Below are positions 24,345-32,894 of a stretch of 64,000 bases of DNA, piece after piece. The DNA is from Alphaproteobacteria bacterium (lineage in GTDB: Bacteria; Myxococcota_A; UBA796; GCA-2862545). Under the pieces are notes generated by a model. The model did no database searches. It saw nothing but the letters and a program-made list of their open reading frames with translations, and was not told where the DNA came from. The stretch covers positions 62,001 through 126,000 of the forward strand of contig JACKEO010000004.1 of the NCBI GenBank assembly GCA_020632955.1, given 5' to 3'. Both the position numbers and the translations under genes were made by a program. The stretch's first letter is position 1; each line of letters begins with the position of its first letter.

Positions 24345-24767
24345 CTACGCAGCCTGCCCGGACTCGGGGAGCAGGCCCCGCAGCGCCTCGCGCACCTCGG
24401 GCGGCAGCGCCGCGCTGCGCCGCGCCTCGATGTCGAAGCAGGCGAGCGCCACCTCGCCCGTGCTGGCCACGGTGCCGTCGGCGTGGAGCACACGCTGCTG
24501 GTAGGCCAGCGAGCGCGTGCCCACCTTGCTGAGCGCCGTCTCGATGACGAGCTGCTGGTCGAGCCGCGCCTCCCGCCGGTAGTCGATGCTCACGTGGACC
24601 ACGACGAGCGACAGCCCCCGGTCACGCAGCCCCGCCAGATCGAGCCCGCAGGCCCGTACCCACTCGAAGCGACCCCACTCCATCCACTGCTGGTAGACGG
24701 CGTTGTTCACGTGCCCCAGGAAGTCCACCTCGGTGGAGCGCACGACGATGGGCAGGCGGACGAGCAC
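24345..24767 (-). CDS. YbgC/4-hydroxybenzoyl-CoA-type acyl-CoA thioesterase
   Basis: A 140-residue hotdog thioesterase. The family signature is clear: RSTEVDFLGHVNNAVYQQWM, where the Asp of D-x-x-G-H-V-N-N is the catalytic acid, followed by the EWGRFEWVRACGL helix and the SIDYRREARLDQQLVIETAL strand. It hydrolyses CoA thioesters in the cytoplasm; chain-length preference cannot be read. The GTG start lies 12 bases after the hydrolase gene's stop, so it is probably the last gene of that transcript. Confidence 0.9.
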   Translation of the reverse strand: MLVRLPIVVRSTEVDFLGHVNNAVYQQWMEWGRFEWVRACGLDLAGLRDRGLSLVVVHVSIDYRREARLDQQLVIETALSKVGTRSLAYQQRVLHADGTVASTGEVALACFDIEARRSAALPPEVREALRGLLPESGQAA

Positions 24768-24779
24768 GGGGTCTCCGGG

Positions 24780-25919
24780 TCAGGGCTGGGCGGTGACGTC
24801 GACGTCGGCCTCGAGGGCCAGACCCCGGAGCACGAAGTCACGCCCCACGGGATCGTCACGCAGCCAGCCGTCGAGGAAGGCCCGCACCGAGGCCCGGAGC
24901 AGGGCCACCTGTCGCAGGGGGCGCATCGCCACGCCACCCCCGGCCTCGCCTTCGCAGGGCAGCGGACAGGTGGCGTTGAGCACCCCGCCGGGGTCGTCCA
25001 CGAGCGCGTCGAGCGTGCCCTCGTCGCCCGAGGAGGGCGCGTCGCCGATGGCGCCACAGCCCACGTCGTCGGGGTCGTCGGTGCCTTCGAAGAGCTCGGC
25101 CGTGGCGTCGGGGAAGCCCGTGTGGCTGGCCTCGGCGAAGGCCGCGAGCACGCGTGGGGCGTCGAGCGCCTCGTACAGCGGCAGCGCGTTGGCTTCGTAG
25201 TCGACGATGCGATCCGCCGTGCCGTGGACCACGAGCGTGGGGGGCGTGGGCGCATCGAAGGCCCGCCGCGGCACGTAGCAGCTGGCGGGCGCGATGGGCA
25301 CGAGCACGTCGATGCGCGGGTCGCGCCACTCCGGGTGCAGACCCACGAGCAGGGTGGTGAGCCCTCCCAGCGACAGCCCCACGGCCGCCACGCGGTCGGC
25401 ATCGACCACGGACGACAGCCCGCCCTTGCCGGCGACGAGCGCGTCGAGGACGAAGGAGAGATCGCCAGGCTGGGACGGCACGTCGAGCACGGTGGCCCCG
25501 CCGGGCGCGGTGCGCTTCGACAGCGGGAAGTCCGGCGCGGCCACCACGTACCCGTGACTGGCCAGATGGGCGGCCAACCCGGCGAGGTCGAGCCGCGACG
25601 ACAGGAAGCCGTGCGACATCAACACCACCGGGAAGCTCCCCGCAGCCACCTCGCCCCCGGGCTCCGGCGCATCCACCGCGCCCTCGGTGGACGGGAACCA
25701 GACCTCCGTGACCAGCTTGCGACGCGGCGATGCGAGGATGCTGCCGTTCGCCGGGGTGCCCCGCGTCTCGTCGAAGAGCTCCAACGACACCACGCCGACG
25801 CCGTGCGGACCGGCCACGTCGACCTCGACGAAGGTCGGCGCGGGCGGATCGGTGTCGACACCCGTGTCGTCCGCGGCCGGAGCACAGGCCGCGGCGACGA
25901 TCACGACGAACGCGCGCAA
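24780..25919 (-). CDS. Alpha/beta-hydrolase lipoprotein (PAF-acetylhydrolase/dienelactone-hydrolase-like)
   Basis: A 379-residue exported hydrolase. The TTG at 25919 is favoured: GGGAGG sits five bases before it and it yields a clean lipoprotein signal (MRAFVVIVAAAC), whereas the upstream in-frame GTG at 25925 overlaps that Shine-Dalgarno. Catalytic elements: SHGFLSSR oxyanion region, nucleophile elbow GLSLGG with Ser183, HGTADRIVDYEA with the likely acid, and SHTGFP with the His. The TEVWFPSTEGA opening is typical of platelet-activating-factor-acetylhydrolase-like enzymes. Ester or lactone hydrolysis in the envelope is expected. A Cys-containing insertion follows the His. Confidence 0.8.
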   Translation of the reverse strand: MRAFVVIVAAACAPAADDTGVDTDPPAPTFVEVDVAGPHGVGVVSLELFDETRGTPANGSILASPRRKLVTEVWFPSTEGAVDAPEPGGEVAAGSFPVVLMSHGFLSSRLDLAGLAAHLASHGYVVAAPDFPLSKRTAPGGATVLDVPSQPGDLSFVLDALVAGKGGLSSVVDADRVAAVGLSLGGLTTLLVGLHPEWRDPRIDVLVPIAPASCYVPRRAFDAPTPPTLVVHGTADRIVDYEANALPLYEALDAPRVLAAFAEASHTGFPDATAELFEGTDDPDDVGCGAIGDAPSSGDEGTLDALVDDPGGVLNATCPLPCEGEAGGGVAMRPLRQVALLRASVRAFLDGWLRDDPVGRDFVLRGLALEADVDVTAQP

Positions 25920-25964
25920 GGGCACCTCCCGAGCCCCCGGTGACCGGGAGCCTCGCGAGACTCC

Positions 25965-26393
25965 CTATGCCGCGCTGCGCTCATCCTCCGCCTTGCGCTT
26001 CGCGTAGCGGGCGCGGGCGTTCTTGTTGGAGCACTCGCGGCTGCAGTACTTCGAGCCGTCGCGCGCGGGCTCGCTGCACTCACGCCACGCGCAGCACGGG
26101 CCCTCGGGCTCGACGGGCGCCTGGACGCGCGGGACGGCCGGCGCACGACGAACGGGCTGCGGCGCGGGTCGCCAGGTGACGTAGGGAACCGGCCGCTGGG
26201 CAGGCAGGCCGCCCTCGAGCAGCGCGCGCGCCTCGGGAGGACACGCGGACCCGCTGGCGCGGAAGCCGCAGGCCCGGCACCGCATGCTGGGGACGGCACC
26301 ACCGCCCGAGAACTTGGACGACGGCTGGCGGAAGACGACGACATCGTGACCGCCGCAGGTGGGACAGGACACGGGCGAGACATCGGTGCTCAC
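25965..26393 (-). CDS. Double zinc-finger protein, probable regulator
   Basis: A 142-residue cytoplasmic protein with two Cys clusters. The N-terminal zinc ribbon pairs CPTCGG (residues 10-15) with CRACGF; the C-terminal cluster reads PCCAWRECSEPARDGSKYCS then REC, followed by the basic NARARYAKRKAE tail, a C-x-x-x-x-C...C-x-x-x-C finger often seen in small DNA- or RNA-binding proteins. A Pro-rich linker joins them. The GTG start has GGAG eight bases upstream. Upstream lies a compact inverted-repeat structure that separates it from the pirin gene and may control it. Confidence 0.65.
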   Translation of the reverse strand: MSTDVSPVSCPTCGGHDVVVFRQPSSKFSGGGAVPSMRCRACGFRASGSACPPEARALLEGGLPAQRPVPYVTWRPAPQPVRRAPAVPRVQAPVEPEGPCCAWRECSEPARDGSKYCSRECSNKNARARYAKRKAEDERSAA

Positions 26394-26409
26394 GGCGCTC
26401 TCCGGTGGG

Positions 26410-26466
26410 CTGAGGTTTCACTGGGGACCCTATGGGCTCCCACGGACAGAAAGTGTCCGACCTCAG
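26410..26466. other. Nested inverted repeats predicted to fold as a three-way junction
   Basis: An outer 7-bp inverted repeat (CTGAGGT 26410-26416, ACCTCAG 26460-26466) encloses two hairpins: GGGGACCC-TAT-GGGCTCCC (3 bp, one mismatch and a wobble, 3 bp) and a perfect CGGACA-GAAAG-TGTCCG (26443-26459). The element is less GC-rich than its surroundings, overlaps the pirin stop codon and lies in the leader of the zinc-finger gene. It could be a terminator/attenuator, a structured RNA or a mobile palindromic repeat. Confidence 0.5.
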
Positions 26467-27386
26467 GGGGACCCCTCCGACGGCCCCCAGGGCGCCACCG
26501 CCCGCAGCGTGGGGGCCGGCTCGGGGGGAGCGGGGAGGCCCGGCCCATCGTAGCCGGGCACCCTCGCGAATCCCCCGTTGCGCCAGCGCGCGACCGCCTC
26601 CACGACCTCCTCCCGGGAGCGCGCGACGAAGTTCCAGTACAGCACCAGCTCGTCGTCGAGCGGCGCACCCCCGATGACCATCAGACGTGCGGGACCCGTG
26701 GCGACGAGCTGCACCGCGGGCGTTCCGGGCGGCAGGTAGAGCAGCACGCCCGGCGCCAGCGCATGGCCCGCGACGACCACCTCGCCCTCCAGCACCGCCA
26801 CGCCGTGCTCGTGCGCGGGCTCCAGCGACCACGCCAGGTCGGTGCCGGCGTCGAGGCGCAGATCCGCGGCGGACAGCGGGGTGTGGGTGACCGCGGGCGA
26901 CGTGGCCCCCGCCACGGTGCCCGCCAGCACCGTGACCCGGGCCCCGTCGCGCACCACCTCGGGAAGCGCCGCGTGGTGGGCGAAGGACGGCGCACCGTGC
27001 GCCGCCTCCCGCGGCAGGGCCACCCACAGCTGCACGCCGTGGGCGCGACCGTGACGCCCGAGCTCGGCGTGCACGATGCCCTCGCCGGCGGTCATCCAGT
27101 TGAGCTGCCCGGGGCGGATGACCTGACGGCTCCCCAGCGAGTCGAGGTGCTCCACCTCGCCCTCGAGCAGCCAGGTCACCGTCTGCAGGCCGATGTGCGG
27201 ATGGGGCGGCACGTGCATCGCGCTGCCGTCTGTGGGTCCGAAGTGGTCGAGGAAGACCCAGGCCCCCACACGCCGGCACGCCCGTCGGGGGAGCAGCCGG
27301 CGCACCGGCAGCGCGCCCAGCGGACGCACCGATCCCTCCACCACGCGCGGCCCGGTCGGCCGCCCACTCCCGTCCCCATCCCCCAC
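26463..27386 (-). CDS. Pirin family protein (bicupin)
   Basis: A 307-residue cupin protein of the pirin family, some of which have quercetin 2,3-dioxygenase activity while others act as transcriptional co-regulators. The signature is intact: WVFLDHFGPT, the metal-binding HVPPHPHIGLQTVTWLLEG with two His, EHLDSLGS and GIVHAE. The second cupin (SLEPAHEHGVAVLEG onward) is less conserved, as usual. The GTG at 27386 was chosen because GGGGGAGG lies five bases upstream; longer in-frame starts lack one and would read through the upstream gene's end. It lies 28 bases downstream of a barrel protein gene and probably belongs to the same transcript. Confidence 0.9.
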   Translation of the reverse strand: MGDGDGSGRPTGPRVVEGSVRPLGALPVRRLLPRRACRRVGAWVFLDHFGPTDGSAMHVPPHPHIGLQTVTWLLEGEVEHLDSLGSRQVIRPGQLNWMTAGEGIVHAELGRHGRAHGVQLWVALPREAAHGAPSFAHHAALPEVVRDGARVTVLAGTVAGATSPAVTHTPLSAADLRLDAGTDLAWSLEPAHEHGVAVLEGEVVVAGHALAPGVLLYLPPGTPAVQLVATGPARLMVIGGAPLDDELVLYWNFVARSREEVVEAVARWRNGGFARVPGYDGPGLPAPPEPAPTLRAVAPWGPSEGSP

Positions 27387-27414
27387 CTGGACCTCCCCCG
27401 CGCGGACGCGGTGC

Positions 27415-28065
27415 TCAGAAGCCGAAGGACACGCCCACCAGGGCGCGCACGTAGGGGCCCACGCCCAGCGCCGTGCCCCCGAAGGCCGTGCCCGTCGTGA
27501 GCGACGGACCGCCCTCGGCACGCACGCCCAGGACGATGCCCTTGGTGACCTCGAACTCCACGCCGAAGATCAGGGGCAGGTCGATCTGCACGCCCACGGC
27601 ACCTCCCGAGACCACCAGGGTGGGCTCCACGAGCACGCCGAAGTCGAGGTCGACCACGTTCTCGATGCGGTAGGTCATCAGGAAGCCCGGGTTGCCGAGC
27701 CCGAAGCCCACCGCGACACCGCCCGTGGCGGGGGCGATGGAGATCGGCACGTCCACGCCCAGCACCAGCGACCCCGAGAAGTCGCCCCCGTCGATCAGCT
27801 GCCAGCGCACGTCGAGACCCACCTCGGGGACGAGCGCGAGCCCGCCGCGACCCAGCGGGTTGAAGCCGAACCGGAAGCGCGGCTTGAGTTCCACCGGACC
27901 CACCGGGAGGAAGACCCCGCCCTCCACGTCGGCGAAGCCCGCCGTCACGTAGGCCTGACGCCCGCCGGCGCGTCCCCCGGCGAAGTTGTTCGGCGCCGCG
28001 AGCGCCTCCCCGCCTGCCCAGAGCAGCGACCCCAGCACCACCACGCCTCGCACCATCCTGCCCAC
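27415..28065 (-). CDS. Secreted beta-barrel-like protein
   Basis: A 216-residue protein with a signal peptide (MVRGVVVLGSLLWAGGEALA) and a mature sequence of short alternating strands (GGVFLPVGPVELKPRFRFGF, GVDVPISIAP, YVRALVGVSFGF) ending in an aromatic residue, as outer-membrane barrels do. GTG at 28065 with AGGAGG five bases before it is preferred over the ATG at 28056, whose spacing is poor. It is the first gene of the minus-strand run leading to pirin. Specific function unknown. Confidence 0.65.
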   Translation of the reverse strand: MGRMVRGVVVLGSLLWAGGEALAAPNNFAGGRAGGRQAYVTAGFADVEGGVFLPVGPVELKPRFRFGFNPLGRGGLALVPEVGLDVRWQLIDGGDFSGSLVLGVDVPISIAPATGGVAVGFGLGNPGFLMTYRIENVVDLDFGVLVEPTLVVSGGAVGVQIDLPLIFGVEFEVTKGIVLGVRAEGGPSLTTGTAFGGTALGVGPYVRALVGVSFGF

Positions 28066-28173
28066 GTCGCCTCCTGGGATCGTTCCGTGCACGAGGGTAT
28101 CCCGTGCGTCCCCCGGGCAGGGTCCACGCACCTCCGCAGGCCCGGAGCGGGACAACCTGCGACCTGGGCGCCC

Positions 28174-29760
28174 GTGCTCTCCCTGCTGCTCGCCACCACC
28201 GCACCCGCCGCACCGCCGCCCCCCGGGGTGGAGGCGCACGACGTGGCGCCCGAGGGCGCCGAGCGGTGGGAGGGCTTCACCCCCCTGGGGCCCACGACCT
28301 GGGGCGCGTGGACCGCGCCGCCCACCTCCGCGCTCGCGGGCAGCTGGCCCGACGCGCTCGCCGGCGACGGCCTCCGCGGCGGGGTGCTCGCCCTCGAGCC
28401 GCACGAGGAGGTGCGCCACGTCTTCGTCCTGCTGGCCGACCTGGCGTCCGAGGCCCACCTGCGCGTGGGCGATCGCAGCGTCGACCTGTCCGGCGAGACG
28501 TGGTCCGCGCTGCGCAGCTCGCCCACCCTGACGCCCGAGCGCCCCTCGCTCCGTCGCGGCGCGTCCGCATGGGACCGGCTGATCGCCCCGCTGCTGCCCT
28601 GGCACGAGCTGGTGCTCCCCCCGGGCGAGCGCGATCTCGCTGTCGAGGGCGCAGCGCTCGCGGCGGTCGTGATCGCCCCCCGGAGCGCCCTCGAGGCGAC
28701 GCGGGCGTGGCTGCACGACGTGGACGCGACGCGCCGGCGCGCCTTCGAGGCGAGCCGTGTGGTGCTGCCCGGCGCGCTCGCCACGGGGGCCACCGAGGAC
28801 ATGCCCCTGTCGGTGCTGCTCACCGCGATCGACGAGCCTCCCGTGGCCTTCGCGTCCCAGGGCGCGCCGTCGGGGTGGCGCGTGGCCCTCGAGCCCGGGA
28901 CCCCGCTGCGCCTCGTCCTCTGGTGCTACCCCGACGACCGGCCCGTGGTGCCCGCGATCGAGGGGCTCGACGACCTGCAGGTCACCTGGCAGGAGCTGGT
29001 GTGGGCCGACGCCCTGGCGCAGCCCGGGGACCCCGGCCCCTTCGCGCCCCGCTGGCTGGCCCCGGTGGACGAGGCGGCGCGCGGTGGCCAGGGGGTGCCC
29101 GTGGCCCTGGTGCTCACCCTGGAGGCCACCGCCGAGACCCGGAGCGGACGCCACCAGGGAACCGTGGTGCTCACGCGCGCACCCGAGGTGGTGCGCGCCC
29201 CGCTGCGCGTGGACGTCGGACCCTCGGACCTGCCGCCCCCGCTGCCCGTCGCGATCCACACCTCGGTCCTCGCCCCGGACCTCCCCCTGCCCCACCCGCT
29301 CGTGCCCCTGCAGGGTCTCGCCCCCGGCGGGTGGGTCCGGCAGGTGCAGCCCCTGGCGGTGGCGCCGTGGTGGGCCTCCATCGACGGCGCCGCCGGGGTG
29401 GCGATCCTCCCTCCGCCCGCGCCGCTCGACGGGAGCCCGTCCCGCCGTCCGCTGCTGATGGCCATGCCCGAGGGACCGTGGGTCTCCCTCGCGGCGGTGC
29501 GCCTCGCGGAGGCCGCGGAGGCCACGCGCTGGCTCTCGCTGCTGCGGACGCGGGCCGCGCAGGAGGGGCTGCCGCCCCGCTACGCCGACGCGCGCGACCG
29601 CGCGCTGGACCTGCTGCGCGTCCTCACCGAGGCCGCCGACGCCCGTCGCCCCGACGCCCCGTGGCCGCCCGAGGCGCTCCGCGACGCCCGCGACGCCGTC
29701 CAGGAGGCCGCGAAGGCCCTGCCGGCGACTAGCGACAGCCCTCGCAGTCCGGACCCGTGA
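28174..29760 (+). CDS. Exported protein of unknown function
   Basis: A protein of about 528 residues starting at a GTG with a short signal (MLSLLLATTAPAAPPPP). Much of it looks beta-rich (HEEVRHVFVLLADLASEAHL, WRVALEPGTPLRLVLWCYPD, VALVLTLEATAETR), ending in a helical Ala/Arg-rich tail (EALRDARDAVQEAAKAL). No domain is recognised; the sequence has little cysteine and no catalytic signature. The start is uncertain because the ribosome site is weak. Its last 32 bases overlap the convergent sulfatase gene. Confidence 0.6.
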   Translation: MLSLLLATTAPAAPPPPGVEAHDVAPEGAERWEGFTPLGPTTWGAWTAPPTSALAGSWPDALAGDGLRGGVLALEPHEEVRHVFVLLADLASEAHLRVGDRSVDLSGETWSALRSSPTLTPERPSLRRGASAWDRLIAPLLPWHELVLPPGERDLAVEGAALAAVVIAPRSALEATRAWLHDVDATRRRAFEASRVVLPGALATGATEDMPLSVLLTAIDEPPVAFASQGAPSGWRVALEPGTPLRLVLWCYPDDRPVVPAIEGLDDLQVTWQELVWADALAQPGDPGPFAPRWLAPVDEAARGGQGVPVALVLTLEATAETRSGRHQGTVVLTRAPEVVRAPLRVDVGPSDLPPPLPVAIHTSVLAPDLPLPHPLVPLQGLAPGGWVRQVQPLAVAPWWASIDGAAGVAILPPPAPLDGSPSRRPLLMAMPEGPWVSLAAVRLAEAAEATRWLSLLRTRAAQEGLPPRYADARDRALDLLRVLTEAADARRPDAPWPPEALRDARDAVQEAAKALPATSDSPRSPDP

Positions 29761-31939
29761 GGTAGCCGAGCGCGCAGAGCTGGCACTTCTCGTCGTCGGA
29801 CATGGTGCCCTTCTCCACCCGCGTGGCGCCACCCTCGGCCGCCTCGTCGAGCGCCTCGCGCAGCCGCTCCACCAGCTCGGCCTGCCGACCCACGCAGGGC
29901 CCCGACGCACCCGCCTCGGTGAGGCGCGTGTGCTCGCCCGGATCGGCCACCACGTCGAAGAGGTCCTGCTCGGGCACGCCGCGCTTGTTGCCCGCGTTGG
30001 CCTCGATCCACTTGCAGCCGCCCACCCGCAGCGAGGAGAGCACGACGCCCTCGAGATCCTGCTCGGCCACGGCCTCCCGCTGGGTCAGCCGCTCGTGGGC
30101 GGCGAGCTCGCCCGGCGGCGCCGTGAGCGCGTCCAGCTCGGCACGCAGCTCGGCCAGGGTGGCGAGATCCTCGTCGGTGGGGGCGCCTGCCGCAGGGTCC
30201 TCGGGCGGCACCTCCGGGAGGTCCGTCGGCTCGGGGGGCGGCTCCTCGCCCTCGCTCACCTCGAGCTGCGTCAGTGCCTCCAGCGCGGCGATGTCGGCCT
30301 GCAGGGTGGCGATGCGCTCGGCCTTGGCGTCGGCCGCCGCGACGTCGCGGGCCACCCAGGTGATCAGGTCGCTGCCGGCCCACGAGCCCGGCGCGTCGAG
30401 GCCCATGGCGGTGACGATGGTGGGCGCCACGTCGACGTGCCGCGCCTGCCAGCCCACCCGGGTGCCGGCGAAGCGTCCCTCGGGCAGCTTCACCAGCAGC
30501 GGCACGTGGATCTGCTCGTCGTACAGCGTGGTGCCATGCCAGAAGCCACCGTGCTCGGCGAACTCCTCGCCGTGGTCGGAGGTGACCACGATCATCAGGT
30601 CGTCGTAGCGATCCTCGGCCTTGAGCGCGGCCACCAGGTCGGCCAGCTTGCGGTCGAGGTGACGGACCTCGTCGGCGTAGAGCGTGGCCATGTGCGCCGC
30701 GTCGCCCAGCGCGGGGGCCTCGTGCTCGGCGCGCCCGTAGTGCTCGCCGCCCACCTCCGCCGAGCCCGTGCCCTGCAGGTAGGGGTGCGGGAAGTACGGG
30801 TCGTGCGGCTCCATCAGGTGCGCCACCGCGAACCATCGCGCCCCCGAGTTCGCGTGGACGAAGTCCAGCAGGTGCCCGAGCACCACCTCCGCCGGCTGGT
30901 AGAAGCGGGTGACCTCGTGGGAGCCGATCAGGCGCTCGTGGAGCTTGTGGACCACCTTGTAGAGCGTGAGCGCGAAGGTGCTCTCGGTGCCCCAGAAGAC
31001 GAAGTCGGGCTTCTCGTAGAGGAAGAGGTCCCAGCCCTGGTCGAAGTTGAACGACGCCGTGACGTTGATGTTGTTGACCAGGTCGATCGTGGCGACTCCC
31101 CCTTCCTGGAGCACCTCCGACACCAGCTCCACCTCGTCGGGCAGGCTCGAGGCCTTCGTGGACGCCGTGTGGGAGGTGGGCAGCCGCGAGGAGAAGAGCG
31201 AGGCGAAGGAGGCCCGGGTCCAGGAGGCATGGGAGAAGGCCTGCTCGAACACGATGCCGTCGGCCGCGATCGCGTCGAGCGCCGGCGTGGGGTCGCCCTC
31301 GGCGCCGTAGGTGCCCAGCGCGTCGGCACGCAGCGTGTCGACCACGATCAGCAGCACGTTCGGCGCATCGGCGAGGCCCGCGGGCACGCTCTTGCCCAGG
31401 GGCGTGCTCGCGCCCGCCCCGCCCCCGGGGCCCGCGACGGCCGCCACCGCCGTGACCGCGACGAGGAGCAGCCAGCTGCCCAGCGCGCCCGGACCCTTGA
31501 GCAGGAAGGAGAGCGGCCCGTTCACCAGCCGCACGCCCAGGGTCATCAGCACCACGCCGAGGATCGCCACGCCGAGCACGATGCCCGCCAGCGCCGAGGC
31601 CGGCACCGCCTGCTCGAGGAAGACCACCTTCTTGACCACGTACTGCAGGACGTAGGCGAGCACGGGCAGCACGGCGAAGCTGCCGCCCAGGCAGAAGGCA
31701 CGCGCCGCGGCACGACGCCGGAGCGGGTAGCGCACGCGCTCGTACGCGGTGAGCGCGAGGCCGGCGCCGAAGCCCAGCGGCAGGCCCACGAGCCCGTAGA
31801 GCACCGTGGCGTACAGGGGCGCCACCAGGTCGGGCGCACCCGACGTGACCAGGTGGAAGACCGCCTCGGACAGGCCCAGCAGGGCTCCACCGAGCAGGCC
31901 ACCGGCGGTGCCCTGGATGAGGTTGCGTGCCACGTTCAC
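29729..31939 (-). CDS. Membrane-anchored sulfatase-fold hydrolase/transferase with Cys-rich tail
   Basis: A 736-residue protein. About five N-terminal membrane helices (to residue ~185) precede an alkaline-phosphatase-superfamily domain starting VLLIVVDTLRAD (Asp201), with HASWTRASFASLFS at the nucleophile site, HLMEPHDPYF, and TSDHGEEFAEHGGFWHG carrying the second metal ligands. The Cys/Ser-x-Pro-x-Arg motif of true sulfatases is absent; Thr in SWTRAS occupies the nucleophile position, as in phosphoglycerol-transferase-like members. An unusual acidic/coiled insertion (about 535-610, LEALTQLEVSEGEEPPPEPT) and a Cys-rich end (CQLCALGYLTGPDCEGCR) follow. GTG start after GGAGG. Substrate unknown. 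Confidence 0.75.
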   Translation of the reverse strand: MNVARNLIQGTAGGLLGGALLGLSEAVFHLVTSGAPDLVAPLYATVLYGLVGLPLGFGAGLALTAYERVRYPLRRRAAARAFCLGGSFAVLPVLAYVLQYVVKKVVFLEQAVPASALAGIVLGVAILGVVLMTLGVRLVNGPLSFLLKGPGALGSWLLLVAVTAVAAVAGPGGGAGASTPLGKSVPAGLADAPNVLLIVVDTLRADALGTYGAEGDPTPALDAIAADGIVFEQAFSHASWTRASFASLFSSRLPTSHTASTKASSLPDEVELVSEVLQEGGVATIDLVNNINVTASFNFDQGWDLFLYEKPDFVFWGTESTFALTLYKVVHKLHERLIGSHEVTRFYQPAEVVLGHLLDFVHANSGARWFAVAHLMEPHDPYFPHPYLQGTGSAEVGGEHYGRAEHEAPALGDAAHMATLYADEVRHLDRKLADLVAALKAEDRYDDLMIVVTSDHGEEFAEHGGFWHGTTLYDEQIHVPLLVKLPEGRFAGTRVGWQARHVDVAPTIVTAMGLDAPGSWAGSDLITWVARDVAAADAKAERIATLQADIAALEALTQLEVSEGEEPPPEPTDLPEVPPEDPAAGAPTDEDLATLAELRAELDALTAPPGELAAHERLTQREAVAEQDLEGVVLSSLRVGGCKWIEANAGNKRGVPEQDLFDVVADPGEHTRLTEAGASGPCVGRQAELVERLREALDEAAEGGATRVEKGTMSDDEKCQLCALGYLTGPDCEGCR

Positions 31940-32084
31940 GGGTATCCTCCGAGGGCGCCGCCTATCGGGACGTCCCCCGCCCGGCCATGACCCCCGCGCG
32001 GCGCGACAAGGGGCGGTCCCTGCTGGACGATCCCAGGCCCGCGACGTAGTGTGGCCCGGTTCGACCCCGGAAAGGGAGACCGCC

Positions 32085-32894
32085 GTGCGCGCACCCCACC
32101 TCGCCACGCTCCTCGTGCTGCTCGTCTCGGGCTGCGGCGCCTTCCAGCCCTTCGACCGCGACCAGGCGAAGAACCCCGGCGAGACCGACCAGGCGGTGCT
32201 CGACAGCGACACCGACCTGCCCGACGCCGGCAAGGGCGGGCGCGACACCGACGGCAAGAAGCCCTCGGGCGGCCGCGGCGACACCTTCGAGGGCAGCTGG
32301 GACGACAGCGACCCGGCCCGCGACACCGACTTCGGCGTGCCGGGCAAGGGCGACTCGGGTGCCGGCGACTCCGGCAGCACGGGCGACTCCGGCAGCGCGG
32401 GCGACTCCGGCAGCACCGGCGACTCCGGCAGCGCCGGCGACTCCGGCAGCCCCGGCGACTCCGGCAGCGCCGGCGACTCCGGCAGCACCGGCGACTCGGG
32501 CCTGCCCGGCTTCGGCGACCTCGGCTGCCGCGACCTCTGCTACTGGTCGGCCGACGGCCTCTGCGACGACGGCGGGGCCGGCGCCGACTCCAGCCTCTGC
32601 CCCTACGGCTCGGACTGCTCCGACTGCGGCCCCCGCGCGCTCACCCCCAGCGGAGGCCTGTGCGTCGACACCTGCCGCTTCGCCGGCGACGGCGAGTGCG
32701 ACGACGGGGCACCGCCGCCCTACGCGCTCACCGCGGCCTGCGCCTTCGGCACCGACTGCACCGACTGCGGCCCGCGCAATGCGGCCATGCACTGCGAGAA
32801 CACCTGCGAGCCCGACGGGGTGTGCGACGAGGACGACGGCACCTGCCCCTTCCTCACCGACTGCTACGACTGCGGCGGGCTCGTCATCCCGTGA
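32085..32894 (+). CDS. Cys-rich repeat lipoprotein with GDSGS linker
   Basis: A 269-residue lipoprotein: signal MRAPHLATLLVLLVSGC (lipobox VSGC), acidic region, a GDSGS(A/T) repeat linker (about 88-145), then three Cys-rich modules of the pattern C..C....DG.CDDG....C.xGxDC.DCG (CRDLCYWSADGLCDDGG; CVDTCRFAGDGECDDG; CENTCEPDGVCDEDDG). Such modules occur in secreted proteins of myxobacteria and algae and probably fold by disulfides and bound calcium. TAGTGT lies upstream as a possible -10. Its TGA overlaps the GTG of the following thioesterase gene. Confidence 0.8.
   Translation: MRAPHLATLLVLLVSGCGAFQPFDRDQAKNPGETDQAVLDSDTDLPDAGKGGRDTDGKKPSGGRGDTFEGSWDDSDPARDTDFGVPGKGDSGAGDSGSTGDSGSAGDSGSTGDSGSAGDSGSPGDSGSAGDSGSTGDSGLPGFGDLGCRDLCYWSADGLCDDGGAGADSSLCPYGSDCSDCGPRALTPSGGLCVDTCRFAGDGECDDGAPPPYALTAACAFGTDCTDCGPRNAAMHCENTCEPDGVCDEDDGTCPFLTDCYDCGGLVIP
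32350..32510. repeat. In-frame GDSGS repeat of the lipoprotein linker
   Basis: About ten units of 15 bases (GGCGACTCCGGCAGC with third or last-codon changes) encode Gly-Asp-Ser-Gly-Ser. The near-identity of the units at DNA level suggests recent amplification. Confidence 0.75.

Noticed and set aside
21800..24493. A single 897-codon minus-strand gene
   Set aside because: Only the C-terminal 507 codons match a protein family (M28 with its own lipoprotein signal and ATGA overlap); the front part is antisense-like Arg/Ala-rich sequence over the barrel gene.
25923..25925. GTG at 25925 as start of the alpha/beta-hydrolase
   Set aside because: It overlaps the GGGAGG Shine-Dalgarno; the TTG six bases on has correct spacing and gives a clean lipoprotein signal.
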